Shown one piece after another: positions 37,499 through 47,723 of a stretch of DNA of 64,000 nucleotides. The position numbers and the translations under genes were made by a program. The stretch comes from Gimesia fumaroli (GTDB taxonomy: Bacteria > Planctomycetota > Planctomycetia > Planctomycetales > Planctomycetaceae): the NCBI RefSeq assembly GCF_007754425.1, contig NZ_CP037452.1, forward strand, positions 7,233,164 through 7,297,163, written 5' to 3'. Positions within the stretch are counted from its first letter, which is position 1. Each line of letters begins with the position of its first letter. The notes under the pieces were generated by a model, which was given only the letters and a program-made list of their open reading frames with translations, had not been told where the DNA came from and did no database searches.

Positions 37499-38887
37499 AT
37501 GCTACACGGCCAGAAAAAAACACATGACGACGATGTCAATTCCGTCATCACCCCCGCTTATGGCGGTCGCTATATTCGGGAACCGATTCCCAAATACCTG
37601 ATGCCTCAAGAAGGGCTGCCTCCAAAAGTCGCCTATAACCTGATTCGCGATGAACTGATTTTGGACGGAAATTCGCGACTGAACCTGGCGACCTTCGTCA
37701 CCACATGGATGGAAGACGAAGCCAAACAGTTAATGTCGGAAACATTCGACAAGAACATGATCGATAAGGATGAGTACCCGCAGACGGCAGAAATTGAATT
37801 GCGGTGCACGAACATGCTGGCAGACCTCTGGAACTCACCCGACGAAGAGAATTCGGTCGGCTGTTCGACCATCGGTTCCAGCGAAGCCGCCATGCTGGGT
37901 GGTATGGCACTGAAATGGAAATGGAAAGAACGCCGGGAAGCACAAGGGAAACCGACAGACAAACCCAACATGGTGATGGGCATCAATGTGCAGGTCTGCT
38001 GGGAAAAATTCTGCCGCTACTGGGAAATTGAACCCCGCTTCGTGCCGATGGAAGGGGATCGGTACTGTCTGACCGCGGAAGAAGCAGTTAAGCTGATCGA
38101 TGAAAATACGATTGGTGTCGTGGCCATCATGGGCAGTACGTTTGACGGCCGCTATGAAAACGTCAAAGAGGTCAATGATGCACTCGTGGAACTCAACGCG
38201 AAAACCGGCTGGGAGGTTCCCATTCATGTCGACGCCGCCAGTGGTGGGTTCGTAGCACCATTTTTACAACCGGAAATCAAATGGGATTTCCGGCTGCCCC
38301 TGGTCAAATCAATCAATACTTCAGGACATAAATATGGTCTGGTTTACCCCGGTGTGGGCTGGGTCGTCTGGCGTGATAAAGCAGAGCTGCCTGAAGATCT
38401 GGTCTTTCACTGCAACTACCTTGGTGGAGACCTGCCTAACTTCGCATTAAATTTCTCGCGCCCCGGTAATCAGGTGGTAGCGCAGTACTTCAATTTTTTA
38501 CGGCTCGGCCATGAAGGTTATCGTGAGATTCATCAGACGTCGCAGGATGTTGCCATGTATCTTTCAGCTGGGATTGCGAAGCTAGGGCCGTTCGATCTGA
38601 TTTCTGACGGTAGTGATATCCCCGTATTTGCCTTCACCACAAACGACAAAGCCAACTTCAGCGTGTTTGATATTTCAGACAAGGTTCGCGAGCGCGGCTG
38701 GCTGGTTCCCGCTTACACATTCCCTAAAAACCGGGATGACCTTGCCGTCCTCCGTTGTGTCTGTAAGGAAGGGTTCACGCGAGACATGGCAGACATGCTG
38801 CTGGGAGATCTACAGACCGCCATCGATTACTTTGCGGCCCGCCCCGATCACAAACCGCAAACGGGCGGATCGGGGTTTCATCATTAA
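37499..38887 (+). CDS. gadB: Glutamate decarboxylase
   Basis: The 462-residue PLP enzyme converts glutamate to GABA and CO2, consuming a proton, and serves acid resistance or GABA metabolism. Diagnostic features: HVDAASGGF with D245 that binds the pyridine nitrogen, and SINTSGHKYG with the PLP lysine K278, close to K276 in E. coli GadB. The length matches the family (466). AGGAGG lies 9 bases before the ATG, suggesting strong translation. No glutamate/GABA antiporter is adjacent; the convergent gene is an unrelated lipoprotein. Confidence 0.95.
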   Translation: MLHGQKKTHDDDVNSVITPAYGGRYIREPIPKYLMPQEGLPPKVAYNLIRDELILDGNSRLNLATFVTTWMEDEAKQLMSETFDKNMIDKDEYPQTAEIELRCTNMLADLWNSPDEENSVGCSTIGSSEAAMLGGMALKWKWKERREAQGKPTDKPNMVMGINVQVCWEKFCRYWEIEPRFVPMEGDRYCLTAEEAVKLIDENTIGVVAIMGSTFDGRYENVKEVNDALVELNAKTGWEVPIHVDAASGGFVAPFLQPEIKWDFRLPLVKSINTSGHKYGLVYPGVGWVVWRDKAELPEDLVFHCNYLGGDLPNFALNFSRPGNQVVAQYFNFLRLGHEGYREIHQTSQDVAMYLSAGIAKLGPFDLISDGSDIPVFAFTTNDKANFSVFDISDKVRERGWLVPAYTFPKNRDDLAVLRCVCKEGFTRDMADMLLGDLQTAIDYFAARPDHKPQTGGSGFHH

Positions 38888-38900
38888 ACTTCCCTGAGAG

Positions 38901-39314
38901 TTATTTCAGCTCAAAGGTAAATTCATTGTCGCCTGATTGGACGTCCGCTTTGAGCGGGCTGTCTTTCAGGCTACGATACTGCTTGGGAATATTCGGATAC
39001 TCTTTTTTTGGCGCGGGATTATCAGGAGTCCCTTCTGGAGGATTGACGGTAACCAGATAACTGCCAAGCACCACATCAGAAAGTTCGGCCTGTCCTGATT
39101 CATTCAGCATTCCGACGGCGCCTTCGCCTTTGCCAACCTGCATCATGCGAACTTCTGCTTCTGTAACGGGAGTTCCCTCGTGCGTCACGGTAATTGTCAC
39201 ATCTGCACGTTGTTTAGCTTCTTCAGAAGCGCCACCACAACCTGTTAGAATTGAGCTCGAGTAGAGCAGAACAAAAAACAGGTAATGTCTGTCAAACAAT
39301 TTTTTTATCAACAT
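38901..39314 (-). CDS. Lipoprotein with carboxypeptidase-regulatory-like (Ig-like) domain
   Basis: A 137-residue lipoprotein: a hydrophobic signal ending in the lipobox LTGC at about residue 26, then a single beta-sandwich domain (VTITVTHEGTPVTEAEVRMM, LGSYLVTVNPPEG) like the CarboxypepD_reg domains. It is the second gene after a DUF1559 protein; this pair is common in planctomycetes and suggests an envelope or pseudopilin-associated role. A strong hairpin lies between the two genes. Confidence 0.8.
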   Translation of the reverse strand: MLIKKLFDRHYLFFVLLYSSSILTGCGGASEEAKQRADVTITVTHEGTPVTEAEVRMMQVGKGEGAVGMLNESGQAELSDVVLGSYLVTVNPPEGTPDNPAPKKEYPNIPKQYRSLKDSPLKADVQSGDNEFTFELK

Positions 39315-39361
39315 AGTCAGACTAAACCCAAAATTGATTTATAAGTAGAAAGAGAGCAAGA

Positions 39362-39398
39362 GTAAAGACCCCGTCTGTTAATTGATCGGGGCCTTTAC
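39362..39398 (-). terminator. Hairpin between DUF1559 gene and lipoprotein gene
   Basis: Arms GTAAAG-A-CCCCG and CGGGG-C-CTTTAC enclose a loop of 13 bases; the A and C are a single mismatch. It lies in the 122-base gap downstream of the DUF1559 gene. The tail on the minus strand is only moderately T-rich, so it may be a partial terminator or an mRNA stabiliser lowering lipoprotein expression. Confidence 0.55.
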
Positions 39399-39436
39399 AT
39401 CAGCTTCATGATAACGAAATTCGCTTCGAGGAATGA

Positions 39437-40447
39437 TTAAAACTCACCGATGACCTGGCCATCACTCTTGGCACAAAGGTTTGCCAGTGTGCCAAAGTCA
39501 ACATTCTCAGAGACAAATCGCACGGCACCATCTGTCAGTAGTACATGAGTCCCACCTGTGTGATACGATCCCAGGACGGTGTTGGCACCGTAGGGACGGA
39601 ATGCTTCATCGCCTGCAGTAGTATCCCAGAAACTGTTGATCGAATACATCACAGTCGTCGTACCTGAACCCCAGTTTGAACCTGATCCCAGTGACGGAAC
39701 TTTCGAACCAGATCCAATCCCGCTCCAACCACCATAGTAGTTCGAACGGCTGTCCTTCCCATTCACCTGTCCCGACTGTTCTCCCACGATGATCGTATTC
39801 GATGTGCCGTCTTTGACATCACGCATTCGAAAACAGTCATTGGGTGCCAGTAGGCCATTATTGCAGTAAGTACCATTCCCGTAACCGGCACCTGTTGCAG
39901 AACAGACACCCGTTTGGGCTCCCGGTGCGGGTGTGGCACCGGCGATACCAACATAATCCATCGTCTGTCCCTGATCGTAGTTATTCATCCCATTGTCATT
40001 CGAAGAGATGGAGTGTGGACTGGAGGGACAATTATAAACGGGAACACGTAAGGTTTTTAAAACTTCATTCGTACCCGCTCCAGTACCATATCCATAGGAG
40101 CCACCACTATTCTGAGAAGCAAAACCTCCCGTCGATGTACTGACGTCAAAATTCATCTGATTATATGCAGGAGCCTGATCCAGATACGGTAAAATCGGTG
40201 CGCGCCAGTTGGCCCGATAATAAGGAGATTGCTCGCCAATCGGGAAGCGAGAAAACGTATCGTGATAATTGTGCATCGCCAACCCAATTTGCTTCAGGTG
40301 GTTTTTGCATGTGCTTCTGCGAGCTGCCTCACGTGCCTGCTGAACCGCGGGTAATAATAATGCAATTAAAATTGCGATGATGGCAATCACTACTAATAAT
40401 TCAATCAGAGTGAAGCCACGTTTGCGTAAAGTGTGCCTGCTAAACAT
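39437..40447 (-). CDS. DUF1559 protein with prepilin-type N-terminus
   Basis: The 336-residue protein begins with a type IV pilin-like leader and helix: [27 protein letters not shown] segment at about 9-30, with the prepilin peptidase site before Phe and the conserved Glu at +5. [23 protein letters not shown] follows, the hallmark of DUF1559 (SBP_bac_10), which is massively expanded in planctomycetes. The C-terminal H-X9-DG motif reads [22 protein letters not shown] lies 6 bases before the ATG. It probably forms a pseudopilus-like or surface structure; role unproven. Confidence 0.93.
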   Translation of the reverse strand: MFSRHTLRKRGFTLIELLVVIAIIAILIALLLPAVQQAREAARRSTCKNHLKQIGLAMHNYHDTFSRFPIGEQSPYYRANWRAPILPYLDQAPAYNQMNFDVSTSTGGFASQNSGGSYGYGTGAGTNEVLKTLRVPVYNCPSSPHSISSNDNGMNNYDQGQTMDYVGIAGATPAPGAQTGVCSATGAGYGNGTYCNNGLLAPNDCFRMRDVKDGTSNTIIVGEQSGQVNGKDSRSNYYGGWSGIGSGSKVPSLGSGSNWGSGTTTVMYSINSFWDTTAGDEAFRPYGANTVLGSYHTGGTHVLLTDGAVRFVSENVDFGTLANLCAKSDGQVIGEF

Positions 40448-41096
40448 GGAATTTCCTTCAAAAATAAAAACGATAAAATCAAGCGAGTCAATTTCTTCAG
40501 CGGGAAGAAACTGTTAATGAGGCAGGGATACAGGAGGGAGCAACCAGACTGTTCTCATGTATTTTAATGACTCTCGTCTTTGGACGTTTGAATCAGCTGT
40601 AACCCGTTTTTCCTTTCCTGTTAAAGTCATCAGAAACCAAAGTAACCTAAATGACATCATCTCATTCGTCCGCTGAACGAACTCACAGATTCATTTAAAG
40701 CGAATCCCATGCCAATTGGTTCAATCCCATTCAGCCTTGATCATTGCCTTCATCAGCACGACGCAATGCAAATCTATTCCTGCGTTCATGCTGTCGAAAC
40801 CATCCCAGAAATTCCCTAAGCGAAAATAGCTGGTCCATAACGTCTTAATTCAAAAATCGAGACTTGGCTCTGCCTGATTAATTAACCCCCGACCAATCTC
40901 ATCAGTATTCCACAATTTCAAAAATTTTCAAAAGTGAGTTTTTCTTGTGCTCGTGTGACTCCTAATGTGCCCGGTAAAATGGCAATCTGATCATAATCAC
41001 ACTTTAGTTTCCCACACCAGTATGGATCAATTGTTCTCATAGTTGAAATAGAAGATAATGCAGATTCGCTATAACCGTTAACCAGAAGGAACCACC
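40448..41096. other. Divergent intergenic region, nothing recognised
   Basis: About 650 AT-rich bases between the DUF1559 gene (leftward) and the DUF1080 gene (rightward). Promoters for both must lie here. No gene, strong hairpin or known RNA element was seen. Confidence 0.5.
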
Positions 41097-41879
41097 ATGC
41101 GCATCACTCCACTTGTTACCAGTCTGTGTTCACTTTTTATGCTCACTCTGCTCGTCTCAAAGGCACGAGCAGAAGTCGGCGTTTCAGCCAAGCCACCCAC
41201 CGATGCAGAAATCCTGCTGGATGGCAACCGGAAGAAACTCGACGATAAATGGACCTACTGGAAAGGTCCGCGTTTCAGTTCGTCGCTCCCCATCAAGTGG
41301 AAAGTAGTCGACGATCCCGTTGATGCCGGCACCGTGATTATGACCGACGACCCGGCGGCTGCAGGCGGGAAATACGGGGCCGCAGACATCGTGACTAAAA
41401 AGAAATATCGCGACTTCCGGTTACATGTGGAATTTCTGGTGATGAAGCCTGGCGGAAACAGCGGCGTCTATCTGCAGAACCGCTATGAAATTCAAGTTCT
41501 CGACGGCGACAAAACCAAGCACGGCATGGGGGCCGTCATCAACAAAACTGAATCTCCGTACCATGCTTACAACGGCACTGGAAAATGGAACGCCTACGAC
41601 ATTACCTTTCGAGCCGCCCGCTTTAAAGATGGGAAGCTTGTTGAAAAGCCGATGGTCACCGTCTATTTCAACGGCAAAAAAGTTCACAAAAACGTGATCA
41701 TCGAGAAAGTCTGGGGTGGCCCGAATTCCGGCTTGGATGGCGGCAACGACAACGGGTTCGGCATCACCGATACTCCCGGCGGAATCAAGCTCCAGTGTGA
41801 AGGACACGACGTGCGTTACCGGAACGTTTGGATCAAACCGCTCGATCTCAAAACCGCTAATACAGACTTCAAAGAATAG
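41097..41879 (+). CDS. Exported DUF1080 (3-keto-disaccharide hydrolase-like) protein
   Basis: A 260-residue protein with a signal peptide (about 5-25) and one DUF1080 jelly-roll domain: DAEILLDGNRKKLDDKWTYW, FRLHVEFLVMKPGGNSGVYLQNRYEIQVLD, and a C-terminal GGIKLQCEGHDVRYRNVWIKPL. AGAAGGAA stands just before the ATG. The fold is a concanavalin-like sandwich; some relatives hydrolyse 3-keto-glycosides. It is convergent with the phosphatase gene, with 8 bases between the stops. It is related to the C-terminus of the protein at 20231-22771. Confidence 0.88.
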   Translation: MRITPLVTSLCSLFMLTLLVSKARAEVGVSAKPPTDAEILLDGNRKKLDDKWTYWKGPRFSSSLPIKWKVVDDPVDAGTVIMTDDPAAAGGKYGAADIVTKKKYRDFRLHVEFLVMKPGGNSGVYLQNRYEIQVLDGDKTKHGMGAVINKTESPYHAYNGTGKWNAYDITFRAARFKDGKLVEKPMVTVYFNGKKVHKNVIIEKVWGGPNSGLDGGNDNGFGITDTPGGIKLQCEGHDVRYRNVWIKPLDLKTANTDFKE

Positions 41880-41887
41880 TAGCCACG

Positions 41888-43450
41888 CTATTTTTTCATC
41901 TGGGGAATGTCATGCTGATAGAGCAGCTTGCCCTTCTCGTCATAGAATAGAAACGAAAGCGTCGCCGGCTGCTGTTTATCAGCCGGTGTCACTTTCACTT
42001 GCAGAAATCCGCCTGATCGTGGATCCTGATAATAGGGCTGCTTGATCAGTCCTTTGGGGTCGGTCGACTTCGGATCGCCAGGCTTGCGGCCTAAACGGGA
42101 ATTCGCATCGACCAGCGCGCCGCAGGAAAATTCTTCGAATCCGCTCGGATCGACAGCGTGATACTGCCAGTGCCGATCGCCACAGACGATGAAGAAGTTC
42201 TGCTGATCCAGACCGTTCTCTTTGAGCCACTTGAAGAACGCATCACGTTCATAGCGAAAGCCACCGATGTCGCAGTGGTTGTCAGTCTTGCGTAAATCGT
42301 CGGGGCCAATCATCGGTGTCGGCGAGACGAGAATCTTGAAGGTCGCGTCACTCTCTTTGAGTGTCTGCTTTAACCAGGCTAATTGTTCCTTACCCCAGAT
42401 TGATTTTTCCGGGCCATCTTCCATCGCATTCGGACTACGGTACATGCGGTTTTCCGGGAGCCAGATTTGCAGGTCTTTGCTCACACGATGCGTGCGATAG
42501 GTTTTAGCATCCTCATCATTCATCGGTGCGACCGGCAGCTGTTCCAGCATCATCCGGCGGCCTTCTTCCGGAGTGGGATGATGATCGCCCGTGTTGTCGC
42601 CGTCATCGATGCGGTAATCGTGATCGTCAATTTCCCAATAGGTCGGCACGGCCGCAAACAGATCACGATATCGCGGCTGCACGAACTGCTCGTGCCATTT
42701 CCGACGCATCTCAGGAATCGTCTTCGCTCGGGGTTTATCGGGCGTGTCATAATAGACATTATCGCCAGTGCCGATAAAGAAGTTCGGCTTCAACTTCAGA
42801 ATCGTCTCCAGCGCGGGATATCCCAGATTTTTATCAGGGCCGGCGTAAGGTTGCGGCAGCTTTGTATTATTCTCTTCTAAATGCTGTTTTTTATCGATGC
42901 GCTGATCGCCGTGAAACTTCGCATAGTTCATGCCGGTCACGACGACAAAATCAACTGTCTCGGCCAGAGTGGGACCGGGTAACGTTTCAAAATGAGCGGT
43001 GGGACCAGCGTGTAATTGTTCCGCGGTGGTTCCAATCTCGGTTTTGCATTCGTATTTCGTTCCTGGTTTTAATCCGGTAAACGCGGCCCGTGCAATAAAG
43101 TCATGGTCGGCGGCCGCCTGGATCACTTGTGGACTATCCTTGACGGCCTCGGATTTTTCTACTGAGACCGGTGTCAGTGTGAATTGCACAACGCCCGGCA
43201 TGCCTTTGACATCACGGTCGACCAGTTTGTCGGTTTCTGTCAGTCGCACTTGCACCAGCGCGCTGTCGGGAGTGACTTCCCCGACCATAATTCCCATTCC
43301 GGCTATGGGGAGATCGGAATCCGCTTCTGTTTGAATTGCTGCTTCACCCTGCTCGACCACTGTCGCAGGTGTTTCTGAGTCTGGCTTTTCACAGCCTGAC
43401 AGGGAAAGGACAGCGACAATCATCAGACAGAACAGACAGTAAAACCTCAT
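41888..43450 (-). CDS. PhoD-like alkaline phosphatase/phosphodiesterase lipoprotein
   Basis: A 520-residue lipoprotein (lipobox LSGC, Cys20). An N-terminal beta-sandwich (about 50-155) precedes a metallophosphatase domain with the PhoD motifs [24 protein letters not shown] and CGDRHWQYH, which hold the metal-binding Asp, Asn and His residues. PhoD enzymes hydrolyse phosphodiesters and monoesters outside the cytoplasm using Ca and Fe. The export route here is as a lipoprotein rather than the usual Tat signal. Substrate unknown; no Pho box was sought beyond inspection. Confidence 0.85.
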   Translation of the reverse strand: MRFYCLFCLMIVAVLSLSGCEKPDSETPATVVEQGEAAIQTEADSDLPIAGMGIMVGEVTPDSALVQVRLTETDKLVDRDVKGMPGVVQFTLTPVSVEKSEAVKDSPQVIQAAADHDFIARAAFTGLKPGTKYECKTEIGTTAEQLHAGPTAHFETLPGPTLAETVDFVVVTGMNYAKFHGDQRIDKKQHLEENNTKLPQPYAGPDKNLGYPALETILKLKPNFFIGTGDNVYYDTPDKPRAKTIPEMRRKWHEQFVQPRYRDLFAAVPTYWEIDDHDYRIDDGDNTGDHHPTPEEGRRMMLEQLPVAPMNDEDAKTYRTHRVSKDLQIWLPENRMYRSPNAMEDGPEKSIWGKEQLAWLKQTLKESDATFKILVSPTPMIGPDDLRKTDNHCDIGGFRYERDAFFKWLKENGLDQQNFFIVCGDRHWQYHAVDPSGFEEFSCGALVDANSRLGRKPGDPKSTDPKGLIKQPYYQDPRSGGFLQVKVTPADKQQPATLSFLFYDEKGKLLYQHDIPQMKK

Positions 43451-43693
43451 GTGAGCACTCCCTCAGAAATCAGCAAATGGAATTGGCCAGTCCGTCTATT
43501 CTATGGTTTTCCCATTCCGGACCCAACACAAAACGACATTGAATTGCGGCATTCTTCAGATGCGCTGATTTTTCAGAAACCTGAGTAAATCTACTTGCTG
43601 TTCGGGATCAATTCACCCCAAAATGGGAGCAGGCCAGTATTGTGGCCGACTCCTCATTCTGCCATTGATTCCTTTTTACTTAGAAGAAATACC

Positions 43694-44476
43694 ATGAAGC
43701 CGTTCAAACTGATTCCTGTGTTCGCACTCTGTCTACTCACATTAACTCAATCTGTATTTGCAGAGCAGCAGGCCAAAGACGCTTGGGAAAAACTGGTACG
43801 ATCACCTCGATTTCTGAAACGGGCTACGTTTCAGTTTGTAGAAAATAATCCCAAACTGCCGAACGTGTTTCTGTATGGTGACTCCATTTCGATCGCCTAT
43901 ACCGATGCCACCCGCAATGCGCTCAAAGGCAAAGCCAACGTCTATCGCCTGTACTGTAACGGCGGCGATTCCTCTTCATTCATTCAAAAAATGAAAACGA
44001 TGCACGATACGATGCGCGACGAAAAGGTGAAAGACCACTGGGGCTTTGACTGGGATGTGATCCATTTCAACGTCGGCCTGCACGATCTGAAATATTTGAA
44101 CGGACGCAAACTGGATCGGAAGAACGGCAAGCAGGTCACGTCTCTGGAAGACTATGAAAAGAACCTGCGTGCGATGATCGCTTACCTCAAAGAACTGGCC
44201 CCGCAGGCCAAATTAATCTTTGTAACGACCACTCCCGTACCGGAGGGCGAACCGGGACGGGTTGCCGGCGACGCCGCGAAGTACAATGCAGTCGCGCTGA
44301 AAGTGCTCAAAGAGTATCCCGAAATTGGCGTCAACGATCTTTACGGCTTTACCAAACCACATCACAAAGAATGGTGGACCAAGCCGGGTAATGTTCACTT
44401 CAATGCCACCGGTGCGACCGCCCAGGGAAACGAATCGGCACGCGTGATTGAACAGGAACTCAAAAAACGGGATTAA
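43694..44476 (+). CDS. Exported SGNH/GDSL-family hydrolase
   Basis: Starting at 43694 gives 260 residues with a signal peptide (about 5-23); AGAAG lies ahead of the ATG. The nucleophile block reads VFLYGDSISIAY (Ser64), followed by the Gly/Asn blocks (GGDSSS, NVGLHDLKY) and the C-terminal histidine H235 in GNVHFNATG. The aspartate normally three residues before this His is replaced by Gly/Asn. Such enzymes are esterases or acetyl-esterases of polysaccharides. It is convergent with the symporter gene. Confidence 0.85.
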   Translation: MKPFKLIPVFALCLLTLTQSVFAEQQAKDAWEKLVRSPRFLKRATFQFVENNPKLPNVFLYGDSISIAYTDATRNALKGKANVYRLYCNGGDSSSFIQKMKTMHDTMRDEKVKDHWGFDWDVIHFNVGLHDLKYLNGRKLDRKNGKQVTSLEDYEKNLRAMIAYLKELAPQAKLIFVTTTPVPEGEPGRVAGDAAKYNAVALKVLKEYPEIGVNDLYGFTKPHHKEWWTKPGNVHFNATGATAQGNESARVIEQELKKRD

Positions 44477-44533
44477 TCTTTTGTAAGCAAGGTACCCCTG
44501 GCTGATTTTTCTGGTACGAAACTACTTGAGATC

Positions 44534-44673
44534 GTAGGGGTAGTCCTGTGTGGCTACCCGCCTTGCGAACTTGTTTTTAGATTACTCTGTCGAGGGGACC
44601 AGCTAAAAATTTCTTTCCTTAGACGATGAACTCAATCCTACCCCTGCGGGCGGGCACATAGACCCGCCCCTAC
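44534..44673. repeat. Paired inverted hairpin element (family A, copy 2)
   Basis: Left hairpin at 44534-44559, read on the minus strand: arms GGGTAGCC and GACTACCC (one C-A mismatch), loop ACACAG, followed by CTAC. Right hairpin at 44648-44673 on the plus strand: arms GGGCGGGC and ACCCGCCC (one C-A mismatch next to the loop), loop ACATAG, followed by CTAC. About 88 bases separate them. Layout, spacing and location between convergent genes match copy 1 at 12258-12398. Confidence 0.75.
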
Positions 44674-44696
44674 ACCAGAGAGTGTCTTTTTCTATT

Positions 44697-46871
44697 TCAA
44701 TCGACCCAGTGCAGGACATTGCGGATGATGGACCAGCGGGGCTGGGAGACGGCGTCGTCTTTGCCGAGGATCCAGTAGTTATAGAGTGTGTCGAATACGC
44801 CTTCTTTCTTTTTGAGTTCGAGCCAGACTTCCATGAACTCTTCAAATTCGATGTCGTGTGCACCGAGATAATACATGGGGACGCGGACGTTTTTCTTGAA
44901 AGGATTAATCACGGAAAACTCCGGATAGAGCAGCGTCCAGGCAGCGCCCGCTTCCGCACTGGTGACCATGATATCGGCACCCTCTGCTTTTTCCTGGAAG
45001 AAGTCCTCTTCGGAATTGATGGAAACGAAGCTTGCGTTGGGAAAGAATTCGTGGGCCTTTTCGTCAAAAAAACTATTGGCGACAACGGCGATTTTCAGTT
45101 GGGGTGAATGCCGTAAGACTTCGAATTCCAGAAAATCGACCTTGCGATAGTCGGGCAGGACAATGGCCAATGTGACATCCATATACGAATCAGCAACTGG
45201 GAACGCGGTCGCCCGTTCGATGGTGCCTTCTAATCCCGACATCGCCAGGTCGAAGTGATCCTCGTTCAATTGCTTGATCAGGGTCTGGGGTGTGAAGGGA
45301 ACAAATTCGATACCCACTCCGAGATCCAGAGCCAGACGGTGAGCCATATCGATATCGAAGCCAACTAACTCTCCCTGTTCATTGAAGTATGAAAAAGGTA
45401 AGCGTTTGGCGTCGAAACCAAGGCGGATTGACCCGCGTCTGCGAATGCGATCGATGCGAGTTTCGCCATCTTGAATTGGATCGGGGTTGGGTGCCGACTC
45501 CTTCAGAATGGTCTCAGAACCGCCGGGAAACAAGAGCTGCCGATCGGCGATCATCGCCTTTGATTGATAGAGGTTCTTAAATGTATATTCCAGAACGGTA
45601 TGAATGCCGGCAATCAACACCCCGGCCAGGCAGAGTGAAAGAAACGTGTATGTGAAAAATCGTTTCCACTGCACTTTGAGTGTTCCCGACAGTGAAGCAG
45701 CAGTCAGCACCGCAAACGAAAACAGGTAGACCGTCCGCAGCGCATCTCCCAGTCGTGTGGTATAGACGCCGACCGCCAGATAAAGTTGAAAAATATCGTG
45801 CGGAATATGCATCAGGTCGAGCAGCCAGGGAATCGTGACAGCAGGCTTAGCGAACGAACCGGCCATTCCCAGCGAGAGAAACTTGGGATATTGCTCGGGC
45901 ATTAAGCTAGAACCATAGAACCAGGCGGAGAATGGAATAAAAATCAGGCCGACAATCCGGCCCAGATCGGGAAACGGAAAGACGAGGGGCACCAGCACAT
46001 CGGGCGAGCCGCCGGTTTCGTCTTTTTCCAATTCATAGCGGTCTAATAATTCTCGCGCTGCTTCCACAATCAGGGGCAGCACGGCAAACGTACTGCTGAG
46101 CACGAACGCCGCGATCACTGCCGGCTGTGAAACGCGTACTGCATCCCAGTAGCGGACGGGAGTGCAGATCGAAAGCAGCATCGGCAAAATACCCACTGTA
46201 ATCATGATGGTCGCAACAGAATAGGTAATGAGATAGGCCTGCAGCAAACCGAATTTTTCAAAGGGCAATGTCCCAACGGCATACGCGACAATCGCGAAGA
46301 CGCCAAACGGCGAAAGGTGCACGACAAAGCGATTCAGCCTCATCAACGCGCTGACAGCCACGGAGAGGGGATCGAGCAGATGTTCCCGTCTGGGGATACT
46401 GCTTAAGGCGATCCCCACACCGATTGAGAACAAAACTACGGCAGGGACCGCATTATTGGCGAGCGAGAAAAAGGGATTGGCGGGGACGAATAAGTCGTAG
46501 AGGCTCTCTGTCTTGGGGCCTTCGATAATACTGGTACTGAAGAACGCCCCCTTTTGCCAGAACGGAAACGAGAGAGACATCAGAGCGACGGAGAACAGGC
46601 CGATACACCACAGAATCAAAAGCAATACGATGACCGTGAACGCCATATTGCGTGTCTGTTTGATTGAGATCCGCCCCAGATTCAGAATCAGGGAGAGAGT
46701 GATATAGGGAAGCACGGTCATCTGCAACAGCCCGATAAAGATATCGCCGACCGCTTTCAGCGGAGTGCACAGATCACCAAAAAACAAACCACAGACGATC
46801 CCTAACACCAGACTCGTTAGAATCCATGTGGTTAATCCGGGTTTGAAATGTGCCTGAGCTGCTTTTTCCAT
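44697..46871 (-). CDS. Dicarboxylate/amino acid:cation symporter fused to a periplasmic solute-binding domain
   Basis: A 724-residue fusion. Residues about 10-435 are a GltP/DctA-type (SDF family) sodium- or proton-driven symporter with its hydrophobic segments and the ALSSIP and FAKPAVTIPWLLDL regions. After a linker, residues about 480-715 form a bacterial family 3 solute-binding domain: GSIRLGFDAKRLPFSYFNEQGELVGFDIDMAHRLA, then FDLAMSGLEGTIERA. Family 3 domains bind amino acids, usually for ABC transporters. Here the binding domain would sit outside the membrane and feed or gate the symporter. The substrate is likely an amino acid or C4-dicarboxylate. Confidence 0.85.
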   Translation of the reverse strand: MEKAAQAHFKPGLTTWILTSLVLGIVCGLFFGDLCTPLKAVGDIFIGLLQMTVLPYITLSLILNLGRISIKQTRNMAFTVIVLLLILWCIGLFSVALMSLSFPFWQKGAFFSTSIIEGPKTESLYDLFVPANPFFSLANNAVPAVVLFSIGVGIALSSIPRREHLLDPLSVAVSALMRLNRFVVHLSPFGVFAIVAYAVGTLPFEKFGLLQAYLITYSVATIMITVGILPMLLSICTPVRYWDAVRVSQPAVIAAFVLSSTFAVLPLIVEAARELLDRYELEKDETGGSPDVLVPLVFPFPDLGRIVGLIFIPFSAWFYGSSLMPEQYPKFLSLGMAGSFAKPAVTIPWLLDLMHIPHDIFQLYLAVGVYTTRLGDALRTVYLFSFAVLTAASLSGTLKVQWKRFFTYTFLSLCLAGVLIAGIHTVLEYTFKNLYQSKAMIADRQLLFPGGSETILKESAPNPDPIQDGETRIDRIRRRGSIRLGFDAKRLPFSYFNEQGELVGFDIDMAHRLALDLGVGIEFVPFTPQTLIKQLNEDHFDLAMSGLEGTIERATAFPVADSYMDVTLAIVLPDYRKVDFLEFEVLRHSPQLKIAVVANSFFDEKAHEFFPNASFVSINSEEDFFQEKAEGADIMVTSAEAGAAWTLLYPEFSVINPFKKNVRVPMYYLGAHDIEFEEFMEVWLELKKKEGVFDTLYNYWILGKDDAVSQPRWSIIRNVLHWVD

Positions 46872-47089
46872 TCGCCAAGTCCTTGCGTGCAGGTATCAGT
46901 GCCGGAAAAAACTTTCACACTTCCGGAAAACCGATACTTGTCATGGATAAATCCCCACTGGAAGTGTATGTTTCCAGTGAAGATACTGTTAATAACGTAA
47001 CCAGCTGAGTGAATCGAGACAATCAAGGTACTCCCCTGAATCTTGATTCTTAACAGAAAACCGTTCTATTTCCAGGCTGTCGATCCTGT

Positions 47090-47665
47090 ATGACATTTTC
47101 CTTTTCCTATCATAGTCAGCACGTCACATTTGAAACTGCGCCCGACTTATTTTCTCCTAAAAATCTGGATCGGGGAACGGAGGCGATGTTATCCACGGTG
47201 ACGTTCGAACCGGGACAGCGTGTGCTGGATCTGGGATGCGGGTATGGCGTGGTGGGAATTCTAGCAGCGAAAATCGTAGGGCCGGAAAATGTGGTAATGA
47301 CGGACGTCGATCCACTGGCAGTGAAAACCGCACGACGGAATGCCGAGCAGAACAATGTAGCGGGTGTCACCATTCTACAAAGCGACGGTTTCCAGGATCA
47401 TCAGGAAACCGATTTTGACTGGATTCTGACGAACCCGCCTTACCATGAAGATTTTTCCGTCGCCAAACATTTCATCATGAAAGGCTTCAACCGCCTGAAG
47501 ATCGGCGGGCAAATGGTAATGGTCACACGGCGGCGGTTATGGTACCAGAAAAGACTCTCTAGCATTTTCGGCGGCACAGACGTGCATGAGATCGACGGTT
47601 ACTTTGTGTTCCACTCAGAAAAACGCCGCCCAACCTACGCGACACGCAAACGCCGGAATCGTTAG
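47090..47665 (+). CDS. Class I SAM-dependent methyltransferase, RsmC/RlmG (MTS) type
   Basis: The 191-residue protein is a single MTS methyltransferase domain: motif I VLDLGCGYGVVGILAAK (about 46-62), the acidic loop MTDVDPLAVKTARRNA and catalytic ILTNPPYHEDFSVAK. NPPY marks methylation of an exocyclic amine, as in 16S rRNA m2G1207 (RsmC). It corresponds to the C-terminal half of E. coli RsmC; single-domain forms are common. The C-terminus is basic (KRRPTYATRKRRNR). Confidence 0.85.
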   Translation: MTFSFSYHSQHVTFETAPDLFSPKNLDRGTEAMLSTVTFEPGQRVLDLGCGYGVVGILAAKIVGPENVVMTDVDPLAVKTARRNAEQNNVAGVTILQSDGFQDHQETDFDWILTNPPYHEDFSVAKHFIMKGFNRLKIGGQMVMVTRRRLWYQKRLSSIFGGTDVHEIDGYFVFHSEKRRPTYATRKRRNR

Positions 47666-47723
47666 GTAGTATTTCTTAATTCGAATGGTCCATCCCCAAG
47701 GCATCCAACCGGGGCTAACGCCT

